A stretch of DNA of 64,000 nucleotides from the NCBI GenBank assembly GCA_041393775.1, contig JAWKJM010000004.1, forward strand, positions 124,001-188,000, in the 5' to 3' direction. Every line of letters starts with the position of its first letter. Within the stretch, counting starts at the first letter, position 1. Positions 8,529-16,850 of this stretch are shown here, piece after piece. The translations under genes and the position numbers were made by a program. Source of the DNA: JADKAV01 sp041393775. Lineage in GTDB: Bacteria; Actinomycetota; Actinomycetes; S36-B12; UBA10799. The notes below the pieces were generated by a model. That model saw only the letters and a list, made by a program, of their open reading frames with translations, was not told the origin of the DNA and did no database searches.

Positions 8529-9761
8529 CTAGAGGGGGAGTTCCGCCCAGACTTCCTTGCCCTGCTCGCCGATCTCGTATCCCCAGGCTGATGCCAGTTT
8601 CTCGACGAGGGCCAGCCCCCGGCCGCCGACAGAGAGCCCGCGGTCACCGGCCACCGTCGGCACCCGGCTCGGGTCCCCGTCCAGCACGCTGATCCGCACT
8701 CGGTCGGCCATCGCGCTGAGGTGCAGTTCGACGAGGCCGTTGCCGTGCTCGATGGCATTCGTCACAAGTTCGCTGGTGATCAGTTCCGCATCATCGACGA
8801 GCGCGGGCAGTCCCCAGGCCCACAACTGGTCGCTGACCGTCTTGCGGGCCCGGCGGATCGCCCGCGGGTCTGCTTCCAACGGTGTCATGATGCGCATGTC
8901 AACGGCATACCCGGAACGCGTCGTCCTTACACATCGGCTCGTGCGGTGGTCCGCGTGTGTGGCGAGCAGCAGGGCGGCAGTCGTCTGCGGGGCCTCAACG
9001 GCCGGGGAGTGGGCGGCGTCGGGGATCGTGGCCAGTCGGGCTCGCCAGCGGGCGGCGAGATCCACCTGTGTCTGCCATGACCAGGAGTCGGGATCCTGCA
9101 CACCGAAGGCCACGAGCAACTGACCATTGGCTCCGCGCAGGTCCTGTTCGGGTCCCTGCAGCAGGATCCGTGCCATCTCGGCGAGACTGCTGGGGTCGGT
9201 ACGCAGAAAGCGCTCCCGCAGGAAGGCGTCGACCGCCGGGCTCGGTGCCTCCCAGCCGTTGGCCCGGTCCGCGGCCGCCTTCGCCTCCCAGACCTGTTCG
9301 GGCGAGAACTGCTCCAGCGCGGCGATCAGCAACCGCAGTCGGTCGTGTTGTGACTGGTGAATGGGCCCGGAGCCGGAGTTCAGCAGTGTCACCGAGGCCC
9401 ACTCGAAGCGCGCGGCCGCCTTTCCGGCGATGAGCCCGCCGAGTGAGTGCCCAACCAGATGCACGGGCCCGTCTAGTCGTTCGGCGACGCCGCAGAGGTC
9501 ATCGGCCCAGACGTCCAGGCTGTACTCCGATCGCGGGGCGGACTCGAATTGTCCCCGGTGGTCGATGGCCACGACCGACCACCCGCAACGCGTCAACTCC
9601 GTGAACAACTCCAGGAAGTCCTCCTTGCTCCCTGTGAATCCAGGGGCGCACAGCACGGTCCCGTTACCCGCGCCCTGAGACTGCAATGTGGCGATCTGCA
9701 GGTCCGGCAGTCCGACACGCCGGACCCCGGTCGGCAGGACTATCGACCGAGGCGTGCTCAC
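8529..9761 (-). CDS. Alpha/beta hydrolase fused to a RsbW-like HATPase (anti-sigma kinase) domain
   Basis: One uninterrupted 410-residue frame with two unrelated domains. Residues 1 to about 265 are an alpha/beta hydrolase: nucleophile Ser106 in VGHSLGG, acid near Asp223/225 (GVQDPDS), and His251 in PDAAHSP. After a linker of about 25 residues, residues 289-410 form a GHKL ATPase like RsbW/SpoIIAB: N-box ELVTNAIEHG (Asn335), G1 box LDGDP (Asp361), G2 box GGRGLALV (379-386). I traced the codons across the junction (8886-8958) and found no stop. ATG codons at 8897 and 8888 could let the second domain be made alone, but no good ribosome site precedes them. GTG 9761 is preceded by TATTGT, so it may be leaderless; any upstream extension would run antisense into parA. 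In Bacillus, the hydrolase RsbQ works upstream of RsbP and RsbW in sigma-B control, so a stress-signalling role is plausible inference. Confidence 0.8.
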   Translation of the reverse strand: MSTPRSIVLPTGVRRVGLPDLQIATLQSQGAGNGTVLCAPGFTGSKEDFLELFTELTRCGWSVVAIDHRGQFESAPRSEYSLDVWADDLCGVAERLDGPVHLVGHSLGGLIAGKAAARFEWASVTLLNSGSGPIHQSQHDRLRLLIAALEQFSPEQVWEAKAAADRANGWEAPSPAVDAFLRERFLRTDPSSLAEMARILLQGPEQDLRGANGQLLVAFGVQDPDSWSWQTQVDLAARWRARLATIPDAAHSPAVEAPQTTAALLLATHADHRTSRCVRTTRSGYAVDMRIMTPLEADPRAIRRARKTVSDQLWAWGLPALVDDAELITSELVTNAIEHGNGLVELHLSAMADRVRISVLDGDPSRVPTVAGDRGLSVGGRGLALVEKLASAWGYEIGEQGKEVWAELPL

Positions 9762-9810
9762 TGAGGCACAATAGTTCTTCGGGTATGGGGCGAGGTTCAG
9801 GGGTAGGGCA

Positions 9811-10569
9811 GTGAGAGCACGAATCGTGGCGGTGGCCAACCAGAAGGGTGGTGTCGCCAAGACCACCACGGTGGCTTCCACCGGCGCGGCGCTGGCCGAG
9901 GCCGGCCAGAAGGTCCTCATGATCGATCTCGATCCGCAGGCCTGTCTGACATTCGCGATGGGCGTCGAACCGCACGAGGTCCAGTTCACGGTGCACGATG
10001 TTCTGCTGGGGCGGCTGGGTCCGCGGATGGCCATCACGGGCACGCCGGAGGGCCCGGACCTGTTGCCGGCCTCGATCGAGCTCTCAGGTGCGGAGATGCA
10101 GTTGTCCAATCGCACCGGTCGTGAGTATGTCCTGCGGGAGGCGCTGGCGGAGGTCGCCTCCGACTACGACGTGGTGCTCGTGGACTGCTCGCCGTCGTTG
10201 GGGGTGCTGACCATCAATGCGCTGACGGCTGCCACCGAGGTGTTGATCCCCATGCAGGCGGAGACGCTATCGCATCGAGGTGTGGCGCAACTGCTCGAGA
10301 CGATCGACGACGTGCGCCGGTACACGAACCGTGACCTGCGCATCATGGGCGTGCTTCCCACCATGTTCGACGCCCGCACCCGGTTGGCCCGCGACGTTCT
10401 CAGCGATATCGAGCAGCAGTACGATCTGCCGGTTCTTGCGCCGGTGTCCCGCTCGGTGCGCTTCGCGGAGGCGCCGGGCACCGGTCGTTCGATCCTGTCG
10501 ACCGCGAGGCGGTCGCGGGGCGCCCAGGCCTACCGGGAGTTGGCCGCGTTGATGATGGAGCAATCATGA
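9811..10569 (+). CDS. ParA/Soj family ATPase
   Basis: 252 residues with the deviant Walker A KGGVAKTTT (12-20), including the signature Lys12, Walker A' LMIDLDPQA and Walker B VVLVDCSPSLG. These ATPases form nucleotide-dependent dimers on DNA or membranes and position chromosomes, plasmids or protein complexes. No parB lies beside it, so it is unlikely to be the main chromosomal ParA. The same orphan ParA is found beside the RhlE-like helicase gene in other actinomycetes (Rv3213c in M. tuberculosis). The start is GTG 9811; its stop overlaps the next start (ATGA), coupling it to a small zinc-ribbon protein that may be its partner. Confidence 0.88.
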   Translation: MRARIVAVANQKGGVAKTTTVASTGAALAEAGQKVLMIDLDPQACLTFAMGVEPHEVQFTVHDVLLGRLGPRMAITGTPEGPDLLPASIELSGAEMQLSNRTGREYVLREALAEVASDYDVVLVDCSPSLGVLTINALTAATEVLIPMQAETLSHRGVAQLLETIDDVRRYTNRDLRIMGVLPTMFDARTRLARDVLSDIEQQYDLPVLAPVSRSVRFAEAPGTGRSILSTARRSRGAQAYRELAALMMEQS

Positions 10570-10865
10570 GTGAACGTCCCGCCGCACTGCGCAGAGTCCC
10601 CACGCCTAGGGCCAACCGCCGCCGGATGTCGGATCCGCAGGGTAAGCGCGCGTTGTTCAGCGACGAGATCATTCCGCCGTCGATGGGCAGCGTCGCACTC
10701 CACTGCACCAAGTGCGACTGCCGCTCTGTGGTGTCGATGGTGCAGGTGGCGCGCCTTGCCATGCCGATGCTGTATGTGCCCACCCCGGGCCGCACCGACC
10801 GGGTCTGGATGAAGTGTCCCGCCTGCTCGAGCCGCAGTTGGATGCGCGTGCGGATCAAGGGGTAG
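10566..10865 (+). CDS. Small zinc-ribbon protein coupled to ParA
   Basis: 99 residues. The N-terminal 30 residues are basic and probably disordered; the rest has two CxxC pairs (Cys47/Cys50 and Cys84/Cys87) that could bind one zinc, flanking a mostly beta region. Its ATG overlaps the parA stop by 4 bases, so it is made together with ParA. I do not recognise a named function. A role as a ParA partner or nucleic-acid-binding adaptor is only suggested by the coupling. The 170 bases that follow, up to the converging helicase gene, hold no gene that I can see. Confidence 0.75.
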   Translation: MSERPAALRRVPTPRANRRRMSDPQGKRALFSDEIIPPSMGSVALHCTKCDCRSVVSMVQVARLAMPMLYVPTPGRTDRVWMKCPACSSRSWMRVRIKG

Positions 10866-11034
10866 CAGTCTGGGCAGGTGCCGGCGGTCGGACAGTTGCC
10901 GGGTGTTCGGTTAGGCATGGAACTTCCCGTCTTCAGCCGAGGCCGATGGGGCTGGGCGTGCACTTGCGCTCCGGGAAACAGCGGTCCGTGAACGCTTCGC
11001 GATCACGGCACTCATCGCGGTCCGGAACCCCGCC

Positions 11035-12492
11035 CTACTGGCCCTCGCTGCTCGGTTGGCTCGTCCCCCCGGAAGTGCGCCGGGTGCGTCGCCGCCGGCG
11101 CTTCGGTTTCGACGAGGTGCCGCTCTCGGTCGCAGGCTGTCGGTCCGTCCGATCACTGGACTCGCCGCGGGTGCGACTGCGCTGTCCGCTGCGGGTGCCC
11201 TGTCGAGGCTTCCCGCCGCGGTCGCGTCCGCGATCCGAACGCGGCCTGGGCGCGGTGGCCGCGGCCGGCTTCAGACGCCCCGTCACGCTGGTGGGAATCC
11301 CCAACCCGGTGAACACGTGCTCGGAGGTGGAGTAGGTCTCGATCGGCTCGGCGAAGGGGAGTCCGAGTGCCTTATCGATCATCTTCCAGCGGTGCAGATC
11401 TTCCCAGTCGACCAGGGTGACCGCCACTCCCTCGGAGCCGGCGCGACCGGTCCGACCGATGCGGTGCAAGTACATCTTCTCGTCGTCGGGACAGGTGTAG
11501 TTGATGACATGGGTGACAGCCTCCACGTCGATCCCGCGCGCGGCCACGTCGGTGGCTACCAGCACGTCGACATCGCCGTCACGGAACTGTTGGAGCGCCT
11601 TCTCCCGGGCTCCCTGTCCCAGATCGCCATGCACCGCTCCTGTGGCGAAACCGCGCTCCAGCAGGTCATCGGCGAGTCGTTGGGCCGCGCGCTTCGTCTT
11701 GCAGAAGATGATGGTGCGGCCGCGGCCGTCGGCCTGCAGGATCCGGCCGATCAACTCGGGCTTGTCGAGGGAGTGGGTGCGCCATACGTGCTGCTCGATC
11801 GCCTCGACGGTGGCCGTTTCATCGCCGGGATCGGTGGCCCGGATGTGTGTCGGCTGGGTCATGTAGCGGCGGGCAAGACTGAGGATCTGTCCCGGCATGG
11901 TGGCTGAGAACAGCATCGTCTGGCGTACCGGCGGAACCATCGAGACCAGTTTCTCGACATCCGGGAGGAAGCCCATGTCGAGCATCTCGTCGGCCTCGTC
12001 GAGTACCAGGGACTTCACCTGCGACAGATCGAGAATCCGCTGCTTGGCCAGGTCGATGAGGCGTCCGGGAGTGCCCACCACCACGTCGACGCCCTTCTTC
12101 AGCGCGTCCACCTGGGGTTCGTAGGCCTTGCCGCCGTAGATGGCCACAACACGTGCGTCCGCCTGCTTGCCGGCCTCTGCGATGTCCTCGGCGACCTGAA
12201 GGCACAACTCGCGCGTGGGCACGATCACCAGTGCCTGCGGCGAGGTGGCGTCACCGTTCAACTTCTCGAGAAGCGGGATGCCGAAGGCGAGCGTCTTGCC
12301 TGTGCCGGTCTTGGCCTGGCCGATCACATCGTGGCCATCGAGGGCCAGTGGCAGGCTGAGTTGTTGGATGCGGAAGGGGTGCGTGATCCCCTTCTCGGCC
12401 AGGGAGGCAACGGTCTCCGCGCGGACTCCGAGGTCTTGGAAACTTGGATCGTTCAGGGTCTTCTCCAGTATTAGATGTACCCATTGTTCCAC
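11035..12492 (-). CDS. DEAD-box RNA helicase, RhlE/CshA type
   Basis: 485 residues. All helicase motifs are present: Q motif FRIQQLSLPLA, motif I AKTGTGKT (Lys66), PTREL, GGKAY, TPGRL, DEAD (165-168), SAT (196-198), ATDVAARGID and HRIGRTGRAG. After about residue 420 comes a long Arg/Lys/Ser/Gly-rich tail, typical of cold-adapted or ribosome-associated DEAD proteins that use it to hold RNA. The start chosen is GTG 12492, leaving a 48-base divergent space before the ferritin-like gene; the frame stays open to 12558, which would overlap that gene. Likely roles are RNA remodelling in ribosome assembly or mRNA decay. In M. tuberculosis the syntenic gene is rhlE (Rv3211). Confidence 0.9.
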   Translation of the reverse strand: MEQWVHLILEKTLNDPSFQDLGVRAETVASLAEKGITHPFRIQQLSLPLALDGHDVIGQAKTGTGKTLAFGIPLLEKLNGDATSPQALVIVPTRELCLQVAEDIAEAGKQADARVVAIYGGKAYEPQVDALKKGVDVVVGTPGRLIDLAKQRILDLSQVKSLVLDEADEMLDMGFLPDVEKLVSMVPPVRQTMLFSATMPGQILSLARRYMTQPTHIRATDPGDETATVEAIEQHVWRTHSLDKPELIGRILQADGRGRTIIFCKTKRAAQRLADDLLERGFATGAVHGDLGQGAREKALQQFRDGDVDVLVATDVAARGIDVEAVTHVINYTCPDDEKMYLHRIGRTGRAGSEGVAVTLVDWEDLHRWKMIDKALGLPFAEPIETYSTSEHVFTGLGIPTSVTGRLKPAAATAPRPRSDRGRDRGGKPRQGTRSGQRSRTRGESSDRTDRQPATESGTSSKPKRRRRRTRRTSGGTSQPSSEGQ

Positions 12493-12540
12493 GGGCGCAC
12501 TTAGAGTCGTCGCCGGGACACTGGCAGTAGCCTGTGACAC

Positions 12541-13188
12541 GTGGACAGCGCACGCCAAGAGGCGACCATCGACCTGCTCGGAGTTCTGGCCTACGGCGAA
12601 TTGGAGGCCTTCGAAAGGCTGTCGCAGGACGCGTTGCTCTCACCGGATCTGGCGGGCCGGGAGGCCGTGACCGAGATGGCGATCGGCGAGTACGGCCACT
12701 ACAAGATCCTGGTGGAGGGGCTACGGGCCCGGGGTGCCGATCCGATGAGCGCGATGCGTCCGTTCGTGGTTGCGATCGACAGTTTCCACCGGTCGACGGC
12801 GCCAGCGGACTATCCGGAGGCACTGGTCAAGATCTATGTCGGTGATGGCATCGCAGCGGATTTCTATCGCGAGGTCGGGCACTTCCTCGACGAGGACTCC
12901 CGGATCCTCGTCGATGAAGTGTGCGCGGATCTCGGTCACTCCCAGTTCGTGGTGCCGACGGTGCGGACGATGATCGCGGCGGACAAACGGCTCGCCAGCC
13001 GGCTTTCACTGTGGGGTCGTCGCCTGGTGGGGGAGGCGCTCTCGCAATCGCAGCGAGTGGCGGCAGAGCGGGAGGCGATGGGGGAACTGCTGGTGGGGAG
13101 CACGGACCTCGCCGAACTCGGTCGCATGTTCGCGCGCCTCACAGATGCGCACGCGGCTCGGATGCGGCAGTTGGGGCTCAACGCCTAG
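12541..13188 (+). CDS. Ferritin-like fold (MiaE-like) protein
   Basis: 215 residues, all alpha-helical, from the actinobacterial ferritin-like family related to tRNA hydroxylase MiaE. Candidate di-iron ligands are Glu20 (YGELEAF), the Glu50/His53 pair in GEYGHY, and a Glu126/His133 pair in DEVCADLGHS. That spacing fits a four-helix carboxylate-bridged centre. Its substrate is unknown, and hydroxylation of tRNA is only a family-level guess. The start is GTG 12541, with TAGCCT at 12528-12533, seven bases before it, suggesting a leaderless mRNA divergent from the helicase gene. Confidence 0.8.
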   Translation: MDSARQEATIDLLGVLAYGELEAFERLSQDALLSPDLAGREAVTEMAIGEYGHYKILVEGLRARGADPMSAMRPFVVAIDSFHRSTAPADYPEALVKIYVGDGIAADFYREVGHFLDEDSRILVDEVCADLGHSQFVVPTVRTMIAADKRLASRLSLWGRRLVGEALSQSQRVAAEREAMGELLVGSTDLAELGRMFARLTDAHAARMRQLGLNA

Positions 13189-13225
13189 ACGCCACCGCCC
13201 GGGTCGAACTGACCGGGGCGGGCTG

Positions 13226-13480
13226 CTACTCCGCCGCGCCGAACCCGACCCGGCGTGCCTCGGGAGAGCCGATCTCGACGTAACTGCAGGCAGAAGCGGG
13301 AACCAGGACCTGTCGTCCGCGCACGTCGGTCAGATGAATGACGCCACCGTCGGTGACGGCACCCTCCACGAGCGCACGCACCTCGTCGGCCGACTCCAGT
13401 ACTTCGACGCTGATCTCACGGGGTGAGTACTGGACGCCGATCTTGACTTCGATGGGGTGTTTCGCTGCTGCTTTGGCCAC
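13226..13480 (-). CDS. DUF3107 protein
   Basis: 84 residues matching the conserved actinobacterial DUF3107 family (TB9.4/Rv3208A in mycobacteria): VKIGVQYSPREISVE, then a core ending in VEIGSPEARRVGFG. It starts at GTG 13480, and its family always lies between the ferritin-like and TetR genes, as here. It is small, soluble and without catalytic motifs. Function unknown; strong conservation and fixed neighbourhood suggest a housekeeping role. Confidence 0.85.
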   Translation of the reverse strand: MAKAAAKHPIEVKIGVQYSPREISVEVLESADEVRALVEGAVTDGGVIHLTDVRGRQVLVPASACSYVEIGSPEARRVGFGAAE

Positions 13481-13552
13481 ATCGAAAGACTACGTCAGGC
13501 AGGTGTGCCCGGCGCGCGGCATCGGGGCCACGTTCGCGCAGGGCGCACAGTC

Positions 13553-14185
13553 TCAGGTCCGGGCGTCAGTCTTCGGGAAGCCGGAGACGCCCCGCCAGGC
13601 GAGCACCGACATGATCTGCGAGGCCTGATCACGCGGGATCGTGCCCTGCTGACGCAACCAGTAGCGCGCGGATGTCTGTGCCAGGCCAGTGAGGCCGGTA
13701 GCCACGAGCATCGCCTGGTCCTCCGGCAGGCCCGTGTCGGCCGCGATCACATGGCTCACGGACGTGGCGCAGCGGAAGTTCGTGCCCTCCACGATGGCCG
13801 CCACAGCGGGTTCGTTGGTGAGGTCGCTTTCGAAGATAAGCCGGAAAGCAGCGGACTTGTCGTCCACGAAAGCGAAGTAGGCGTCGATGGCCGCGCGCAC
13901 GCGCAGATGGTTGTCGTGCGTGCCGTCGAGGGCGAGTTGCACACGTCGGACGAGGTTCGCGCTGGACTGTTCCAGCAGTGCGAGGTACAGGTCGAGTTTG
14001 CTCGGGAAGTGCTGGTAGAGCACCGGCTTGCTCACGCCGGCCTTCACGGCGATCTCGTCCATGGCCGCCGCGTGGTAGCCCCGGCTCACGAAGATCTCCT
14101 GGGCGGATGCCAGCAGTTGCTCGCGACGGGCCTTCCGGGGCATTCTCACCCCACGGCGGGCGGGCTCGGCGACGGACACAGACAC
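13553..14185 (-). CDS. TetR/AcrR family regulator (Rv3208-type position)
   Basis: 210 residues. The N-terminal helix-turn-helix MDEIAVKAGVSKPVLYQHFP (about 41-60) is canonical TetR; the C-terminal half is a helical effector domain. The start is GTG 14185. It is divergent from an alpha/beta hydrolase gene across a 71-base space holding a TTACTcgccAGTAG near-palindrome. The position matches Rv3208 in M. tuberculosis. It probably controls its own gene and perhaps the hydrolase; the effector is unknown. Confidence 0.88.
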   Translation of the reverse strand: MSVSVAEPARRGVRMPRKARREQLLASAQEIFVSRGYHAAAMDEIAVKAGVSKPVLYQHFPSKLDLYLALLEQSSANLVRRVQLALDGTHDNHLRVRAAIDAYFAFVDDKSAAFRLIFESDLTNEPAVAAIVEGTNFRCATSVSHVIAADTGLPEDQAMLVATGLTGLAQTSARYWLRQQGTIPRDQASQIMSVLAWRGVSGFPKTDART

Positions 14186-14190
14186 CTATG

Positions 14191-14204
14191 TTACTCGCCA
14201 GTAG
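14191..14204. promoter_or_regulatory. Candidate TetR operator
   Basis: TTACTCGCCAGTAG: inverted half-sites TTACT and AGTAG around a 4-base centre, with one mismatch from a perfect TTACT-N4-AGTAA. It lies five bases upstream of the TetR GTG, in the space shared with the hydrolase gene. TAGATT at 14245-14250 probably serves as the hydrolase -10 element. Confidence 0.5.
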
Positions 14205-14256
14205 GTTACCTCGTCTGCTGGACGGTCCGAATCGTTAAGGTCACTAGATTGGGTAC

Positions 14257-15138
14257 GTGACCGTACGCGAGCGCGTCCCCGGGAGGCTGACCCGGACTTC
14301 CGGTGGTGAGATCTTCGTCCGGGAGTGCGGGCAAGGAGCGCCCGCCGTCTTCGTCCACGGCCTCGGTGGGAACTCCAGCAACTGGACCGATCTGATGTGG
14401 CTGCTGTCCGACAGGCTGCATGCCGTGGCTCCCGACCTGCCCGGTTTCGGGCGCAGCGGACCGGCGCCCAGCGGGGACTACGGTCCGCGGGCGCAGGCGG
14501 TGGTCCTGGCGGATCTGATCCGGCAGCGCTTCGCGGAACCGGTGCACCTGTTCGGGAACTCGATGGGAGGTGCCATCAGCGTCCAGCTCGCAGCACGGGA
14601 ACCGGAACTGATCCGGTCCATGACGCTGGTGTCGCCGGCGTTGCCCGACCTGCTCCCGATGCGTACCAGCATCCACTTACCGGTCCTGGCCATGCCCGGG
14701 GTCGGGGCGCGGCTGGCGGCGAGGATCGCGAAGCTGCCGGTCGAGCAGCGTGTCCGGGCCACCCTCGATCTCGTGTACGCGGATCCTACGTGCGTGCCGC
14801 CGCAGCGGGTTGCCGAGGCACAGGAGGACGCCCGGTCGCTCGAAGCGAAGCCGTGGGTCGGCCAGGCGTTCCAGTCGGCCTTGCGGGGAGTCCTCGCGAC
14901 CTATCTCGACCGCGGTCCCGAAGCCCCGTGGAAACTGGCGGAACGCATCAACGTCCCCGTTCTGCTCGTGTACGGACAGCAGGACAAGTTGGTCAACCAG
15001 CGAGCCGCCCGGCGGGCCTCCCGGCACTTCCTGCATTCGCGGATCATGGTGTTGCCGCATGCCGGGCACGTGTCGCAGATGGAGCACCCCGAGCCTGTGC
15101 AAAGGGCCTGGCGCAACCTCGTCGAACCGTTCGCCTAG
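14257..15138 (+). CDS. Alpha/beta fold hydrolase
   Basis: 293 residues with a complete serine hydrolase triad: Ser in LFGNSMGG (about 105), Asp in YGQQDKLV (about 247) and His in LPHAGHV (about 275), plus the oxyanion motif FVHGLGG (32-38). No signal peptide, so cytoplasmic. It resembles esterase/lipase or C-C hydrolase relatives; the substrate is not predictable. GTG 14257 follows TAGATT by six bases, suggesting a leaderless mRNA. It is divergent from the TetR gene, which may control it. In other actinomycetes the same place holds a related hydrolase. Confidence 0.85.
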   Translation: MTVRERVPGRLTRTSGGEIFVRECGQGAPAVFVHGLGGNSSNWTDLMWLLSDRLHAVAPDLPGFGRSGPAPSGDYGPRAQAVVLADLIRQRFAEPVHLFGNSMGGAISVQLAAREPELIRSMTLVSPALPDLLPMRTSIHLPVLAMPGVGARLAARIAKLPVEQRVRATLDLVYADPTCVPPQRVAEAQEDARSLEAKPWVGQAFQSALRGVLATYLDRGPEAPWKLAERINVPVLLVYGQQDKLVNQRAARRASRHFLHSRIMVLPHAGHVSQMEHPEPVQRAWRNLVEPFA

Positions 15139-15242
15139 GTGTCGAGACCGCTGTCGTCACGGGGTGGGGCAGGCGCACGCGGTCTTGACCTCGAGCCCTA
15201 TGCCGCCCACGCCTTCGGGTCGAAGTACGTCGTCGTGGGAGC

Positions 15243-15332
15243 GGTTCGTCACATGGGTCCTGGATTCACGCGGTGTGTCACGCCGAACTTCGTAGCAGAG
15301 CACGCACGGGCGCCCGCACCTTCGTAGCGAAG
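15243..15332. repeat. Family 1 dispersed repeat, degenerate copy, within a 344-base gap
   Basis: The space 15139-15482 between the hydrolase and moeZ holds no credible gene. It contains partial family 1 units: GTTCGTCACA (about 15244-15253), a GCCGAACTTCGTAGCA unit near 15282-15297, and GCCCGCACCTTCGTAGCGA near 15312-15330. The units are decayed versions of the CCCGCAMCTTCGTCACA consensus and here all face one way. A DUF3152-type gene, which I recall at this place in some relatives, is absent. This is the only copy between genes read in the same direction. Confidence 0.55.
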
Positions 15333-15482
15333 GCCGGGCGATGTCGCGCCGGGATGACTCCCGCCACCTCGAGGCCCGCCCCCACCCGGTGGTTCGGTCC
15401 GAGCAGGCTCCCCTGATGTCGTGGAACAAGCGGGCACATGGCACCGTTGTTGCCTACAAACCAAGTGTTATGGAGTCCGCCG

Positions 15483-16655
15483 GTGCACCTTCCGCCGTTG
15501 CTAGAGCCGACCGCCGACCTCACCGTTGACGAGGTCAGGCGGTACAGCCGACACATCATCATCCCCGAGATCGGAATGACCGGACAGAAGCGCCTCAAGA
15601 GCGCAAGGGTCTTGTGCGTTGGCGCTGGTGGCCTCGGTTCACCGGCGCTGATGTATCTGGCCGCGGCCGGTGTCGGCACGCTGGGGATCATCGAGTTCGA
15701 CGTCGTCGACGAGTCCAACCTCCAGCGTCAGATCATCCATGGCCAAAGTGACATCGGACGGCCCAAGGCGGAGTCGGCGGCCGACTCGGTCGCGGAGATC
15801 AACCCGCACGTCAACGTGGAAGTGCACAACGAGCGGCTCGACAACTCGAACGTGCTGCAGATCTTCGGGCAGTACGACTTGATCGTGGACGGCACGGACA
15901 ACTTCGCCACGCGCTACATGGTCAACGACGCCTGTGTACTGCTGGACAAACCGTACGTGTGGGGCTCCATCTTCAGGTTCGAGGGGCAGGCGTCGGTGTT
16001 CTGGGAATCGCGGGGCCCGCAGTACCGCGACCTGTATCCGGAGCCGCCGCCACCGGGGATGGTCCCGTCGTGTGCCGAGGGCGGCGTACTCGGTGTGCTC
16101 TGCGCTTCGATCGGCTCCATCATGGGCACCGAGGCCGTCAAACTGATCACCGGTGTGGGGGAGTCCCTGCTGGGGCGGCTCATGGTGTACGACGCCCTGG
16201 ACATGGAATACCGGACGGTCAAGATCCGCAAGCACCCCCAGACCGTCCAGGTCACCGAGCTGATCGACTACGACTACTTCTGCGGGACCATCTCCGACGA
16301 CGCTGCCGAGGCCGCCAAGGACTCGACGATCAGCGTCAAGGAACTGCAGTTGATGCTGGAGCAGCGTGCGCGCGGGGAGCGTGACTTCGTTCTTATCGAC
16401 GTGCGCGAACCCAACGAGTGGGACATCGTGAACATCCCCGGGGCGGTATTGATCCCGAAGGGCGAGTTCATGGCCGGCGAGGCGCTTGCGACGTTGCCGC
16501 AGGACAAGCAGGTCGTCTTGCACTGCAAGGTGGGCGGAAGGTCGGCGGAGGTGCTGGCGCTGGTCAAGGCCGCCGGTTTCGCCGACGCGATCCATGTCGG
16601 CGGCGGCGTCGTGGCCTGGGTCAACCAGGTCGAGCCGGAGAAGCCGAACTACTAG
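15483..16655 (+). CDS. moeZ: MoeZ: adenylyltransferase/sulfurtransferase (ThiF + rhodanese)
   Basis: 390 residues. An N-terminal ThiF/MoeB E1-like domain has GAGGLGSPAL (about 47-56), the R-Q arginine finger region LQRQIIHG, DGTDNF and the conserved Cys in VPSCAEGG (Cys197). A C-terminal rhodanese domain has catalytic Cys348 in HCKVGGRS. Such proteins adenylate the C-terminus of small sulfur carriers (MoaD, ThiS, CysO) and then thiocarboxylate it, feeding molybdopterin, thiamine or cysteine synthesis. GTG 15483 has GGAG seven bases upstream and begins the conserved MHLPPL-type N-terminus; GTG/ATG choices further upstream lack support. A single gene, followed by a family 1 hairpin that may end its transcript. 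Confidence 0.92.
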   Translation: MHLPPLLEPTADLTVDEVRRYSRHIIIPEIGMTGQKRLKSARVLCVGAGGLGSPALMYLAAAGVGTLGIIEFDVVDESNLQRQIIHGQSDIGRPKAESAADSVAEINPHVNVEVHNERLDNSNVLQIFGQYDLIVDGTDNFATRYMVNDACVLLDKPYVWGSIFRFEGQASVFWESRGPQYRDLYPEPPPPGMVPSCAEGGVLGVLCASIGSIMGTEAVKLITGVGESLLGRLMVYDALDMEYRTVKIRKHPQTVQVTELIDYDYFCGTISDDAAEAAKDSTISVKELQLMLEQRARGERDFVLIDVREPNEWDIVNIPGAVLIPKGEFMAGEALATLPQDKQVVLHCKVGGRSAEVLALVKAAGFADAIHVGGGVVAWVNQVEPEKPNY

Positions 16656-16705
16656 GGGACACCCCGCCACGACCGCCTGGAATCGTGGGGGGCCTTGGCA
16701 GCCAC

Positions 16706-16822
16706 GATTGTGACGAAGTTGGTGCCCGTGACCGGGCCGTGTCACGAAGGTGCGCGGTCAGAGCGGCTGCAACCGCGCACCTTCGTGACAATCGAGGCCT
16801 GCAACCCGCACCTTCGTCACAG
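16706..16822. repeat. Family 1 dispersed repeat with perfect 17-base hairpin
   Basis: Lies between convergent moeZ and the flippase-like gene. It has two forward units (TTGTGACGAAGTTGG near 16708 and GTCACGAAGGTGCGCGG at 16741-16757) and two inverse units (CCGCGCACCTTCGTGAC at 16773-16789 and CCCGCACCTTCGTCACA at 16805-16821). The inner pair is a perfect 17-base inverted repeat with a 15-base loop, long enough to act as a terminator for either gene. There is no T run. Confidence 0.85.
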
Positions 16823-16850
16823 AAGGCCCTGGCAGGTGCCGAGGGGTCGG

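Noticed and set aside
9762..10115. N-terminal extension of the hydrolase-HATPase frame
   Set aside because: The extra residues are antisense to parA and have no hydrolase similarity; GTG 9761 begins the conserved part.
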